Below, one piece after another: positions 18,556-27,433 of a stretch of 64,000 bases of DNA. The notes under the pieces are model-generated. The model made no database searches and was not told where the DNA came from. It saw only the letters and a list, made by a program, of their open reading frames with translations. The position numbers and the translations under genes were made by a program. Source of the DNA: Algoriphagus terrigena DSM 22685. Its GTDB lineage: Bacteria; Bacteroidota; Bacteroidia; Cytophagales; Cyclobacteriaceae. Every line of letters begins with the position of its first letter. Within the stretch, counting starts at the first letter, position 1. The stretch is taken from assembly GCF_000429445.1 (NCBI RefSeq), contig NZ_KE386904.1, positions 478,272 through 542,271 on the forward strand. Reading direction: 5' to 3'.

Positions 18556-18803
18556 AAAATTGGGGGAATAAATATTAGAGATTGAGTGATTGAGTGATTA
18601 AGAGATTGAGTTATTGAGAGATTGGGAGATTGGATATTAAGAGAGGACCAAGCGTAAGAAAAATGTCCAGTGGACATTTTTAGCTTGGGGCCAGGCTGCA
18701 GGGGGGGATTAGATATTAAGCGATTGAGTGGTTAAGAGATTGGGTGATTAAGAGATTGAGTGATTGAGTGACTCAGAGATTGGGTTGTTGGGAGACTGCT
18801 GGA
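18556..18803. repeat. GATTGAGTGATTAAG low-complexity tract
   Basis: Irregular heptad-like units (GATTGAG, GATTAAG, GATTGGG) fill the gap and continue beyond the four-helix-bundle gene. A hairpin element at 18643-18703 interrupts the tract and is flanked on both sides by near-identical TTGGATATTAAG / TTAGATATTAAG, as if inserted into it. Confidence 0.8.
18643..18703 (-). repeat. Variable-stem hairpin element, copy D
   Basis: On the minus strand it reads CTGCAGCCTGGCCCC, a hairpin with 11-bp arms (AAAAATGTCCA and TGGACATTTTT at 18659-18669 and 18671-18681), then TTACGCTTGGTCCTC. The outer phrases are the same as in copies B and C near 43.2 kb, while the stem bases are different. Confidence 0.7.
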
Positions 18804-19196
18804 TTAATTCTTGACATTTGTCTTGGCATGTTCCCTTTTCAGGTAGAAGATAAAGCCGTTGAGCACCTTGATCGCTTCCAGTACTTGGGATTTGAGACCT
18901 TCGTACAGATCCACGGAGATATATCCTTCATCCTTCGCCTCGATCAGATGGTCTATGATCTCTGCAAGAGAACCCCGTGAATTATAGTAGAATCTACTGG
19001 AATCGAGAAAGTGGAATCTACCCCATCCTTCGGCAATATTGGCGGTGGCAGAACGTGCTGCTCTCACAATTTGGGATTTGAGTTCAAACTGTTCTTTCGG
19101 AGGTAGTTGAGGCAACACCTCCACCCTTATCCGTTGTTTCAGTTGATAGGCCTTCTGCCAGCACACCAAATCTTCAAAGCTTTCCGATATTTTCAT
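18804..19196 (-). CDS. Four-helix bundle protein (S23/IVP family)
   Basis: 130-residue all-helical protein. Recognisable family phrases: FEDLVCWQKAYQLK at the start, ELKSQIVRAARSATANIAEGWGR in the middle and FYYNSRGSLAEIIDHL later. The family was first seen as an open frame inside 23S rRNA intervening sequences and is now found scattered in intergenic DNA; its function is unknown. Here it sits between two GATTGAG-type tracts, so it interrupts the polysaccharide operon and is likely a passenger rather than a pathway gene. Confidence 0.9.
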   Translation of the reverse strand: MKISESFEDLVCWQKAYQLKQRIRVEVLPQLPPKEQFELKSQIVRAARSATANIAEGWGRFHFLDSSRFYYNSRGSLAEIIDHLIEAKDEGYISVDLYEGLKSQVLEAIKVLNGFIFYLKREHAKTNVKN

Positions 19197-19578
19197 TTGA
19201 TATGTGATTGAGTGATTGGGAGATTGGGTGATTGAGTAATTGGGAGATTGAGTGATTGAGTGATTAAGTGATTAAGTGATTGAGAGATTGAGTGATTGGG
19301 AGATTGAGAGATTGATGCTATTATCCAAGTCTCTAATACCCCTAATCTCTTAATCTCCTAGTCTCTATTCTCCCATTCCCTATTCTCCCATTCTCCCATT
19401 CTCCATTCCCCATTCTCCTAATCTCTATTCTCCAATTTTCTTCTCTCTCATTCTTTCCTAATCTCCTATTCTCTCAGTCTCTTATTCTCCCATTCTCCCA
19501 TTCTCTATTTCCCGATCTCCATTCCCCATTCTCCCATTCCCCATTCCCTATTCTCCCAATCTCTTATTCTCCAAGTCT
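19197..19578. repeat. GATTGAG and ATTCTCC low-complexity tract
   Basis: 19200-19320 continues the GATTGAG-type units; after about 19330 the complementary style takes over (CCCATTCTCC, CCTAATCTCT). The inverted arrangement could fold back on itself. No gene is supported. Confidence 0.8.
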
Positions 19579-20820
19579 CTATTTCCCATTTACAACAGCC
19601 TTCCTCCTCCTAATCTCATCTCTCTGCTGCAGGTCTTTCACCCTTTCCATCGCCTTTTGGATTCTCAGCTTCTTGTTATAGGCAATCAGGAAAAAACAAA
19701 AGAGCAGAAAGTAGATCATGGTCATATTCTTCATCCGCATCACCACCCCCAGATTGCTAAGGGCATTCATAAAGGCAAGGGTGACTGGAATCCAGGTAAT
19801 AATACCTGCCTTCAAAAACAGAGGCATATCCCTCAGTGCCTCCGGAGTCCAGTTACGGTAGATAAAGAAGCTTAGGTAGAGGTATACCAGATTTTCGACT
19901 GATGAAAAAAGTGCAACAAAATTGTGTGCGTCCACAAACAATGGTCTAAAAAGATAGGTAAATAGACGCATGGGAAGCGAATAGCCTGAAATATCTACAG
20001 CCGAGCCAACATTTCCCCTACTCAAGTTTCCAGCGGTAGTCTCTGTCAAAGTTGTAAGTGTTTCAAGATTTAGTTCTTCAACTTTTAAGAACTCAGCGGT
20101 AGAATCCAGCATTAAATAGGTGCCCGCCATTGCAGCCGCCCCCATTAGAATCTTAAAGTGTAATTTAAGTTCGGAGCCCAGCATGATCGCCATGGCCGTA
20201 CCTCCCAGCAAAGCCTGTCCCATGTGCGGTCTGGCCATGTACACAAAAAAAAGCGCAATCAATCCCTGCCACCAGCGAATTTGATACTTCTGCACCGCGA
20301 ATAAAAACCAGGCAATGCCCCAAAAGCAAATCGCATCTTTTCCAACTCCCGCAGTCCAAAAGTGAAGGTTTAAGAAATAGAAAACAGCGGGGAAAAGTGA
20401 GATCCCAAATATGTCATGATTTGTAGGAAAATACTCAGCGACCATCACATAGATATAACGGATGCCGATAAAGCCCAATGCACCAAAGAGGATATTTCCG
20501 GTGATGTAACTTAATCCCAAAATCTTACTGGGGATGTAGCAAAGCCAAAGAATAAACCAAGTAGAATCCCCGAAATAGGACATCCAGGTAATCTCTCCCT
20601 TGACAATAGCCTGCTCCATCCCAAATCTCCAATATCCTTGAGAGTCTCCGCCAAAATTGAGGATATACCAAGTAAAGAATAAACTAAAAAAAACATGATA
20701 GGCTAATAGGTACTGCAAATGCAACTCTAATTTTGGAGATAGTCGAAACCGTCTAGCCATACTGCTGTTAGAGTTGACAAGAGCAAAAATCACCAGTAAA
20801 ATCACAAGTACGTCTAGCAT
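19579..20820 (-). CDS. Polytopic membrane protein, Wzy/EpsG-like (copy 2)
   Basis: Inner-membrane protein of 413 residues with roughly ten helices and a basic cytoplasmic C-terminus (KDLQQRDEIRRRKAVV). It shares with the 13.2-14.4 kb protein the motifs GGDSQGYW, LHFWTAGVGKD and FRPLFVDAHNF..SSVENL in the same order and spacing, so the two are distant paralogs. EpsG/Wzy polymerases have comparable loops. It lies one base after the glycosyltransferase gene at 20822, so it is coupled to sugar transfer genes. Polymerase function is inferred, not shown. Confidence 0.75.
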   Translation of the reverse strand: MLDVLVILLVIFALVNSNSSMARRFRLSPKLELHLQYLLAYHVFFSLFFTWYILNFGGDSQGYWRFGMEQAIVKGEITWMSYFGDSTWFILWLCYIPSKILGLSYITGNILFGALGFIGIRYIYVMVAEYFPTNHDIFGISLFPAVFYFLNLHFWTAGVGKDAICFWGIAWFLFAVQKYQIRWWQGLIALFFVYMARPHMGQALLGGTAMAIMLGSELKLHFKILMGAAAMAGTYLMLDSTAEFLKVEELNLETLTTLTETTAGNLSRGNVGSAVDISGYSLPMRLFTYLFRPLFVDAHNFVALFSSVENLVYLYLSFFIYRNWTPEALRDMPLFLKAGIITWIPVTLAFMNALSNLGVVMRMKNMTMIYFLLFCFFLIAYNKKLRIQKAMERVKDLQQRDEIRRRKAVVNGK

Positions 20821-20821
20821 A

Positions 20822-21958
20822 TCAGCTGCACTCCAGCGTCCCTTTCTTTCTTAAAAGTTCGGAATATAAACTTTGGACCTCCTTGCAATACTGCTCAGCC
20901 GAGTAGTTTGCCATCGCACGGGCATTCCCCTTCGCTCCCATTTGTTTGGCTACCTCGGGATGGTCCATCAGGAACCGGATTTTTTCTGTAAGTAGGGGCG
21001 GACTATGGCTTGGCACCAAAAAACCGGTTTCCCCATCCACCACGACATCCTTGAGTCCGCCCACCGATGTGGCAAGCACCGGAAGTCCATGCATCATGGC
21101 TTCCACTGCCACCAAGCCGAAGCCCTCATGGGCTGAAGGGATACAGAAGACATCCATTACTCCATAATACGGATGGGGATTGGCTTGCTGTCCAACCAAA
21201 CTCACCCGGCTTTCCAAGCCCAAGGACGAGACAAGGGCTCTCAAACCCGCCAGATCGGGGCCGTCCCCGACGATCAACAGTTTTACCGAGGGGTTGCGGA
21301 TCAGCTGTAGGGCCCGGATGATGTCAGAGAAGCGCTTCACTTGGTCAAATACCCTCCCTACCGCACCAACCACAAAATCAGCTTCTGCAAACCCCAAACT
21401 TCTTCGTAGATCCCAGTTTTCCGCAGAGAGATTCTTGGGGGGAACTACAATGCCATTATTAATCAACCGTACTTTTTGGCCAGGCAATCTCGCCTTGTCA
21501 AGCAGGAACTCAACCACTGAGGGGGAAATCCCAATGATGACATCCGAAAGCCTTAGGAAAAACCGCTGAAGCCAGATGGCTTTTGGGCTTCGGGTGATGG
21601 GTTCCGAGGTCTCTTCCAAGATCCGCACCGGCACACCCGCCCAGTACCCCGAAATGGCTGCCATACTCATCCCTTCAAAGATGGCTCCATGGATGATATG
21701 GGGCTGATACTCCCGGATTATCTGGATTACCCTTCGGTGCTTTTTCCATTCAAAAGGATGTCGGAATGAGCCAATGGGGATCAGTTGCACACCCTCCTCT
21801 TCCAAAGCCTCCGCTATCGCGCCACCTTTCCAGGTACAAATGATTTTGTGTTCAAACTGATCCTTGGGAAGTCCCTTGACCAAGGTTAAGCGAACCTGCT
21901 CTACACCGCCGGAGGCGATGGTTTCTATGCAATGAAGGACGCGAATTTTGTACGTCAT
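20822..21958 (-). CDS. GT4-family glycosyltransferase
   Basis: 378-residue retaining GT-B enzyme. The N-terminus has VLHCIETIASGGVEQVRL, the usual glycine-rich acceptor loop, and the C-terminal domain has VGAVGRVFDQVKRFSDII and HEGFGLVAVEAMMHGLPV with the catalytic-region E-x7-E. The start codon lies inside an interspersed repeat: the repeat phrase CGTCATTGCGAGG on the plus strand supplies the ATG on the minus strand. That is the only good start before the conserved sequence. It is followed one base later by the Wzy-like gene. Confidence 0.9.
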   Translation of the reverse strand: MTYKIRVLHCIETIASGGVEQVRLTLVKGLPKDQFEHKIICTWKGGAIAEALEEEGVQLIPIGSFRHPFEWKKHRRVIQIIREYQPHIIHGAIFEGMSMAAISGYWAGVPVRILEETSEPITRSPKAIWLQRFFLRLSDVIIGISPSVVEFLLDKARLPGQKVRLINNGIVVPPKNLSAENWDLRRSLGFAEADFVVGAVGRVFDQVKRFSDIIRALQLIRNPSVKLLIVGDGPDLAGLRALVSSLGLESRVSLVGQQANPHPYYGVMDVFCIPSAHEGFGLVAVEAMMHGLPVLATSVGGLKDVVVDGETGFLVPSHSPPLLTEKIRFLMDHPEVAKQMGAKGNARAMANYSAEQYCKEVQSLYSELLRKKGTLECS

Positions 21959-22218
21959 TGCGAGGAGCTATCGGTCATATTGGATTTATAAGTTGTTTTG
22001 CAGCGACTGCCTGTCCCGAATTGTTCGGGAAAGCAATCTCATTGTGGGGTAACATTATCCTTTAATAAGATTGCCTCGGGGCAACCGTCACTGCGAGTGG
22101 AGGTACGGAGCGAAGCAGTCTCCCTAATTTATTTCTACTCTTTTGGTGGAGATTGCTTCGGACTAGAATCATCAAAGCCAATTTTTAAACTTACTGGGGA
22201 GTCCTCGCAATGACGTGA
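21959..22218. repeat. CGTCATTGCGAGG family repeat
   Basis: The gap between two glycosyltransferase genes is nearly all repeat: CGTCATTGCGAGGAG at the left end, then GGGAAAGCAATCTC, GCGAGTGGAGGTACGGAGCG, GAGATTGCTTCGGA and finally CCTCGCAATGACG at the right end, so the block is bounded by inverted copies. Related blocks lie at 24.4-24.9 kb and upstream of the TlpA-like gene. Confidence 0.8.
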
Positions 22219-23424
22219 TCATTCGGTGTAGATCGACATCAAGTCCTTTATATAGTTCTCCACCGAAAAGCGCTTTGCTTCTTCTTTCGCCTGCTGTCCC
22301 ATCTTCGCTCGCTCTTCAGCGGTGAGGTCAAGCATGGATTGCATGGCAGACCGAATAGAATCGACACTGAGTGGGTCGACCATCAGTCCGGAATTACTGG
22401 TTCCCAAGATCTCGGATGCTCCGCCCACCTCCGTGACAATGCTCGGCAAGCCCATACCCATGGCTTCTGCCAACGATACGGAAGAACCCTCCCGAAGGGA
22501 CGGTAAAACGAAAGCATCTACCTCCACCAAATAGGGCCAAACATTGAATTGAAAACCCAATAATTCAACTTGACTCTCCAATTTTAAATTCTTAATTAAC
22601 AATTCCAAGTTCCCTCTTTCCGGCCCATCTCCAAGAATCCTCAACCTCAGATTTCTGCTCGGATTTGCCTTTACCAGCCCTGCAAATGCCTGGATCAGCC
22701 TATCCAAATTCTTGATCGGCACTAATCGACAGGTCGTCACAAAAACAAATTTCTTATCTCTATTTTCTATATCCCCACCCGCATCCTGGCCTCCCGATAC
22801 GCTGCGCTTCTCGGGACAGGCTCTAACTAAATTTGTCCACTGGACAAATTCTTTACGTTCGGTCCTCTCCATTCTCTGCTCCCTATTCTCTAATCCTTGT
22901 TCTCTATTCTCTATTCTCTCCAAAAAAACTGGATTATAAACCACCCTCACCTTCTCTCCCCCAACCTCTCCCAATTCTACGATATTGTTTTTTACCGCCT
23001 CCGAGATAGCAATAACACTGTTTGCTTTCCGATAAATCCATCTAAAGATTCCTCTCCAATAAGAATGATGGTTGGGTAAGCCAATCTCCTCTCCGATCCT
23101 GGTTCTTACTCCTGCCATCTTTGCGGCCCAAAGACCATGGAAATTGGCTTCCGCACCTTGGCAATGGATGACGTCTGGACGCTCGGCTTGAAGTAATTGC
23201 TTTAATCTCCACACCAGCCTGAGGTTGGGGATCCTCACCTTTCGATTTAGGATCTGCACAGGATATCCTGCACTGATGAGTTTACCCGCGATCCGCCCTC
23301 CCCTGCCCAGGACGACTACTTTAACCTCAAGCCCATCGACTTTGGCCAGAGCCAGTATGGAGAGCAAAAGGACCTGCTCCACTCCACCAAAATCCAACTC
23401 TGATACAATCCGAAGGACCCTCAA
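22219..23424 (-). CDS. GT4-family glycosyltransferase with in-frame repeat insertion
   Basis: 401-residue retaining GT-B glycosyltransferase. The N-terminal domain starts VLRIVSELDFGGVEQVLLL and the C-terminal donor domain has REGSSVSLAEAMGMGLPS with the E-x7-E region. Between the two domains, about residues 171-223 (nt 22756-22914) do not look like the family: they read ERIENREQGLENREQRM and then VQWTNLVRACPEKRSVSGG. The DNA there is a low-complexity CTCTATTCTC tract plus a hairpin element also present in intergenic DNA. The normal sequence resumes with KKFVFVTTCRLVPIKNLDRL. The frame is kept, so a full protein with an interdomain loop of about 50 residues may still be made. Confidence 0.87.
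   Translation of the reverse strand: MRVLRIVSELDFGGVEQVLLLSILALAKVDGLEVKVVVLGRGGRIAGKLISAGYPVQILNRKVRIPNLRLVWRLKQLLQAERPDVIHCQGAEANFHGLWAAKMAGVRTRIGEEIGLPNHHSYWRGIFRWIYRKANSVIAISEAVKNNIVELGEVGGEKVRVVYNPVFLERIENREQGLENREQRMERTERKEFVQWTNLVRACPEKRSVSGGQDAGGDIENRDKKFVFVTTCRLVPIKNLDRLIQAFAGLVKANPSRNLRLRILGDGPERGNLELLIKNLKLESQVELLGFQFNVWPYLVEVDAFVLPSLREGSSVSLAEAMGMGLPSIVTEVGGASEILGTSNSGLMVDPLSVDSIRSAMQSMLDLTAEERAKMGQQAKEEAKRFSVENYIKDLMSIYTE
22816..22866 (+). repeat. Variable-stem hairpin element, copy E (inside a gene)
   Basis: Hairpin with 10-bp arms AATTTGTCCA and TGGACAAATT (22830-22839, 22841-22850), followed by CTTTACGTTCGGTCCTC. The right flank matches the conserved flank of the intergenic copies; the left flank is replaced by a TCGGGACAGGCT phrase. 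It lies in frame within the glycosyltransferase coding sequence. Confidence 0.65.
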
Positions 23425-23425
23425 C

Positions 23426-24370
23426 TCAGGTGTAGATAAAGCGGAAGCAGAATTTCATGTACTTTCTAAACCATCCAGAAAAAAAATCCGTGGCAAAGAG
23501 CCGATGAAGCAATCCAAAGGGAAGCAGATATATTGCCCTGACCAAAAAGTACCTGCCCGGCAAACTATTCAAGGTATCTGCAATGGGTCGTTCATTAGAT
23601 TTTAAGCGATAGTGGGGAAAAAGGGTAAAGTAGATCCATTTGTCCCTGAAATCTAAAAACTCCTTTTCAATGAAATTTGACCTGTTTCTAGCTGAGAAAT
23701 GATAATTCTGCTTTACAATCTTTGAAATCAGGGTTTCGTTGAGGGGATATATCTTGTTTGTGGCCTTTTGAGCATCCTCCTGTCCATAATAAACTAGGGT
23801 GTTATTTATGTAATACCCATCCCCATAAAAAATGGACGCCCTCAGCCAAAGGTCGATGTCTTCTCCCAATTTGATTTGGGGATCAAAACCGGGATTGTTG
23901 CTGAAAAAATCTTTTTTGATAACGGTCGCAGAGGTGAAATACATGGTATTCCTGACTGCTCTTCGGAAATAATGATCAAGTTTAAAACAATGCAGTATTG
24001 GTGTTGACTCAATTTCAGTTGAACTATACCGTGTACCAACCATACCGATAACTGGATTTACAGCGATCACCTTGGAAACAAATTCTAAATAATTGACATG
24101 CCAATAATCATCAGCATCCAAAAAAGCGATCCATGGAAACATTGCCTGATTGATTCCGACATTCCTGGCTGTAGAAACCCCCTTATTTGTCTGTTGAATT
24201 AAGTTGAGCTTTGAGCCATACTTAGAAGCGACAAATTCCCCTCCCCCGTCTGTGGAGCCGTCATCCACCACAATAAGCTCAAACCCGGTAAAGGATTGAG
24301 TGAAAACCGAATCAATGGCTCGGGTGACAAAATCTTTCTTGTTGAATAGAGGGATGATTACGGAAAACAT
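23426..24370 (-). CDS. GT2-family glycosyltransferase
   Basis: 314-residue inverting GT-A enzyme. It starts directly with FSVIIPLFNKKDFVTRAIDS, then IVVDDGSTDGG, the DxD-containing AFLDADDYWH and a later LGEDIDLWLR where the catalytic base (ED) is expected. The last part carries basic and hydrophobic residues that could rest on the membrane. The gene lies one base upstream of the GT4 gene at 22219. Sugar and acceptor not predictable. Confidence 0.92.
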   Translation of the reverse strand: MFSVIIPLFNKKDFVTRAIDSVFTQSFTGFELIVVDDGSTDGGGEFVASKYGSKLNLIQQTNKGVSTARNVGINQAMFPWIAFLDADDYWHVNYLEFVSKVIAVNPVIGMVGTRYSSTEIESTPILHCFKLDHYFRRAVRNTMYFTSATVIKKDFFSNNPGFDPQIKLGEDIDLWLRASIFYGDGYYINNTLVYYGQEDAQKATNKIYPLNETLISKIVKQNYHFSARNRSNFIEKEFLDFRDKWIYFTLFPHYRLKSNERPIADTLNSLPGRYFLVRAIYLLPFGLLHRLFATDFFSGWFRKYMKFCFRFIYT

Positions 24371-24941
24371 GAATTTCTAGGTCACTGGCAGAGCATCGTC
24401 AATGCGAGTGAGGCACGAGTGAAGCAATCTGCCTATTGAATAGGATTGCTTCGGATGCTACGTCACTGCGAGGACGAGGTACGTGGAGAAGCAGTCTCCC
24501 ATTTGGTTATACTTCTCTGCTGGAGATTACTTCGGATTCATTAGCCTTATTCAAAACTCCAAGGCTATAATCCGAATTCTCGCAATGACGTAACCCGTCA
24601 CTGCGAAAGCATCGTCATTGCGAGGCGGCACGTCATTGCGAGTGAGGCACGAGTGAAGTAATCTGTTTCTTGGATAGGATTGCTTCGGATGCTACGTCAC
24701 TGCGAAAGCATCGTAATTGCGAGGCGGCACGTCATTGCGAGTGAGGAACGAGTGAAGCAATCTGCTTATTGAATAGGAACGCTTCGGATGCTACGTCACT
24801 GCGAGGACGAGGTACGAGGACGAAGCAGTCTCCCATTTGTTTCTACTTCTCTGCTGAAGATTGCTTCGGATTCATTAGCCTTATTCAAAACTCCATGGCT
24901 GTAATCCGAATCCTCGCAATGACGGGGAATTGCAATGACGT
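24371..24941. repeat. CGTCATTGCGAGG family repeat block
   Basis: No gene. About five incomplete copies of a unit made of CGTCATTGCGAGG, GAGTGAGGCACGAGTGAAGC, AATCTGC..ATTGAATAGGA and TTGCTTCGGATGCTACGTCA follow one another, in both orientations. The block reaches the stop codon of the next GT2 gene. Confidence 0.85.
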
Positions 24942-25898
24942 TCAACCCAAAAAACGTTTTAAGCGAAGGGCATTTTCAAAGCCGATCAATCTGGACATCT
25001 GTTGGAATTTAGGGCCACCGATCAGCGTCTGTTCCCGCACTTCCAGTTTCTTGATCAAATTCCGCGCATCCTGAAGCAGGTCAGGATACAGCGGATACAC
25101 GTCATAGATAAACTTCATAAAGACCCGTTTCAAGGCTTTCCTGATCCTCAGGGAATCTTCTATGTCCAATACTTGCTTTTCGTAAAGGACAAAGGATTCT
25201 AATAGGGATTGGGCAGCCTCGTAGGACTTTTGACTGCTGACACTGCCTGCTCCCAAACTGCGGTAGTAGGCCCTTGACTTGGTATCGAAAAGAACCTTTT
25301 CACTCCTCAGCAATACCCTCATAAAAAATTCCCCGTCCTGATTGATGGTCAGGGATTCATTCCAGGGGCCAGCCAAGTCGACCAGCGACCTTGAGGTAAG
25401 CCAGGAAGAATCGGCCATCATTTCCTGTTTATTCCAGGAATGTAGCAACCAGTCTAACCCCGTCTCAAAATCCTGAAACACCCCATACGGCAATCTGGAA
25501 AACTGAGAGACTTGATCCTTAAAATTCACCCATTCACAGGAGGCGATGGTCCATTCAGACTTTCCCTCAAGCAGGTTAAGCTGATTAGCGAGCTTATCGG
25601 GTGACAGCAGGTCATCTGCGTCGAGAAATTGGATGTAGTCCCCCTTGCTGGCGCTTATCCCGACATTCGTGGCTCTGGATACGCCACCGTTGGCTTGGTG
25701 GATAGATTGGATCTTATCCGGAAAACGGGACCGATACTCTTCCAAGATACCCAATGACCCATCTGTCGAGCCATCATTGACCAAGACCAGCTCTATATTT
25801 GGATAGGTCTGTCCCAAGGCCGAATCAAGAGTCTCCCTGAGAAAAGCACCTTTGTTATAAACAGGGATAACAATGGACACCAAAGGGTCTAAAGTCAT
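24942..25898 (-). CDS. GT2-family glycosyltransferase
   Basis: 318-residue GT-A enzyme. The ATG at 25898 overlaps the methyltransferase stop by ATGA, which fixes the start; a longer frame adds only out-of-family residues. Motifs: VSIVIPVYNKGAFLRETLDS, LVLVNDGSTDGS, IQFLDADDLLSPDK, then SLTINQDGEFFMRVL with the acidic base region. Translationally coupled to the methyltransferase. Confidence 0.92.
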   Translation of the reverse strand: MTLDPLVSIVIPVYNKGAFLRETLDSALGQTYPNIELVLVNDGSTDGSLGILEEYRSRFPDKIQSIHQANGGVSRATNVGISASKGDYIQFLDADDLLSPDKLANQLNLLEGKSEWTIASCEWVNFKDQVSQFSRLPYGVFQDFETGLDWLLHSWNKQEMMADSSWLTSRSLVDLAGPWNESLTINQDGEFFMRVLLRSEKVLFDTKSRAYYRSLGAGSVSSQKSYEAAQSLLESFVLYEKQVLDIEDSLRIRKALKRVFMKFIYDVYPLYPDLLQDARNLIKKLEVREQTLIGGPKFQQMSRLIGFENALRLKRFLG

Positions 25899-26548
25899 GC
25901 TTTTGCTTTGATTGCAAAACTCGGCGAGATGCCCCGCTCCATCGTCAAATAAACAATCTCCCAACGACGCTTGCTACAAAACTCATATACCGCCTCGATT
26001 ACGCCATACTTCCAAGGAACATCGATCTCCCCGACAGTAAAATCATGCCCAGCGATAATCCCGCCCAGCTTCATCTTCGGCAGATAGGTCTCTAATTCAG
26101 AATTAGTTACAGAATAGCTGTGCGCCGTATCGATATAGATCCAATCAAAATACTTGTCTGGGAAATCCTTCACCACCTCCGTGGACAAGCCTCTGTTGAT
26201 CTCGACTTTTCCGGTTTTGATCTCAACTTCAAACTTTTTATTGACCTTATAAAATAGCTCCTCAGGATAGCGTTTACTTTTCCAGACATCCACCAGATGG
26301 AGTTTCGTGGGTTGATTGATATCCAGGATCTTTTGGCTGAAATCCCCATGGTCTACGCCCAGTTCGGCAACCACCCCGTTGGTTGGAAGGAGAGAGAGCA
26401 ATTGTTCCCTGGTGGCCAACAGCCTTGCATTTTCTATTAGTGCATAGCCGATCTCCGGAACTGGCATTTGTTCAAATTTCGGCTTCTGAATCAGCCGGTG
26501 CTTACTGGTGTAATACTGATAAAACCGCTTCTTTAGGCTTTGTAACAT
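25895..26548 (-). CDS. Class I SAM methyltransferase (Methyltransf_24-like)
   Basis: 217-residue Rossmann methyltransferase. Motif I reads GVVAELGVDHGDFSQ; the later YFDWIYIDTAHSYSVTNSEL and KLGGIIAGHDF are typical of the TylF/Methyltransf_24 type that modifies sugars. It sits between GT2 genes, 9 bp after one and overlapping the other by 4 bp, so methylation of a sugar or chain end is a sensible guess. Confidence 0.85.
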   Translation of the reverse strand: MLQSLKKRFYQYYTSKHRLIQKPKFEQMPVPEIGYALIENARLLATREQLLSLLPTNGVVAELGVDHGDFSQKILDINQPTKLHLVDVWKSKRYPEELFYKVNKKFEVEIKTGKVEINRGLSTEVVKDFPDKYFDWIYIDTAHSYSVTNSELETYLPKMKLGGIIAGHDFTVGEIDVPWKYGVIEAVYEFCSKRRWEIVYLTMERGISPSFAIKAKA

Positions 26549-26557
26549 GATCAGCTT

Positions 26558-27433
26558 TTATCTTTTCGTTTCTTTTCCCCTAATCAAATCAAAGTATTCC
26601 TGCAGGGCCCCTAAGTTAATGGCATGACAAACCCTCAAGATGGCCAGGGACTCATAGGGAGAAACGCTTACCAGTTTCTTAAATGCAAAGCGATACCGTC
26701 TCCAAATGAACCCCAGTACATGACTACGAAATCCCTTTGCATTGTCCTGAAACTTCCTGGTGAAGGTACCCCCCAACAATCTCCGGTATTTATTGACCAA
26801 ATCTTCCGTTCTGTATCTCGCCGGATGACTTACTATTAGGTTTTCATTCCAAACGACGGAGTATCGTTGGCTTATTTTCCCAGAGAGTTCCGAATCGCCG
26901 TTGGACTTCAACTCATCGTTGAAACAGCCAAACTCCTCCAAGACAGATTTGTAGGAGAACCAATTTGCAGTGATGGCATGTCCATCTTTGGCGTATGCTT
27001 CGGTAGTAAAACCGGTATATTTTTCATAAATCTCTGCATCACTCAGATGGTTTGAATCCCTAAAAAACAAAGGAACGGGTCCAGTTAAGATTCCTATCTC
27101 CTTTTTGAAATCCTGGGTAAACATCTCCCATGCATTTTTCAGCCAATTGGTATCCGGCAGGCAATCGGAATCGGTGAAAGCCAAGATATTTCCCCTGGCT
27201 GCAGCGATACCCATGTTTCTGGCTGCGTAAGACCCGGGGTTCGGCTCTTCCAAAACCCTCAAGCTATAAGGAATAGAGAGTTTTTCGGGAAGGATCAAAG
27301 GCAAATCAGGATCATTGTTTACGACTATCACTTCCCAGTTATGCAGGGGTAGGGTCTGCCATTCCAATGAGTTGAGAATTAGCAAAAGACCACTAAAATC
27401 CTTGTAGTAGGGGATGATTACCGAAATGAACAC
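26558..27433 (-). CDS. GT2-family glycosyltransferase
   Basis: 291-residue GT-A enzyme. It starts MFISVIIPYYKDFSGLLLIL, has VIVVNNDPDLPL in place of the commoner DDGS, then the metal-binding ILAFTDSDCLPD. The ESLAILRVCHAINLGALQEY tail is helical. One base separates its start from the preceding GT2 gene. Confidence 0.9.
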   Translation of the reverse strand: MFISVIIPYYKDFSGLLLILNSLEWQTLPLHNWEVIVVNNDPDLPLILPEKLSIPYSLRVLEEPNPGSYAARNMGIAAARGNILAFTDSDCLPDTNWLKNAWEMFTQDFKKEIGILTGPVPLFFRDSNHLSDAEIYEKYTGFTTEAYAKDGHAITANWFSYKSVLEEFGCFNDELKSNGDSELSGKISQRYSVVWNENLIVSHPARYRTEDLVNKYRRLLGGTFTRKFQDNAKGFRSHVLGFIWRRYRFAFKKLVSVSPYESLAILRVCHAINLGALQEYFDLIRGKETKR

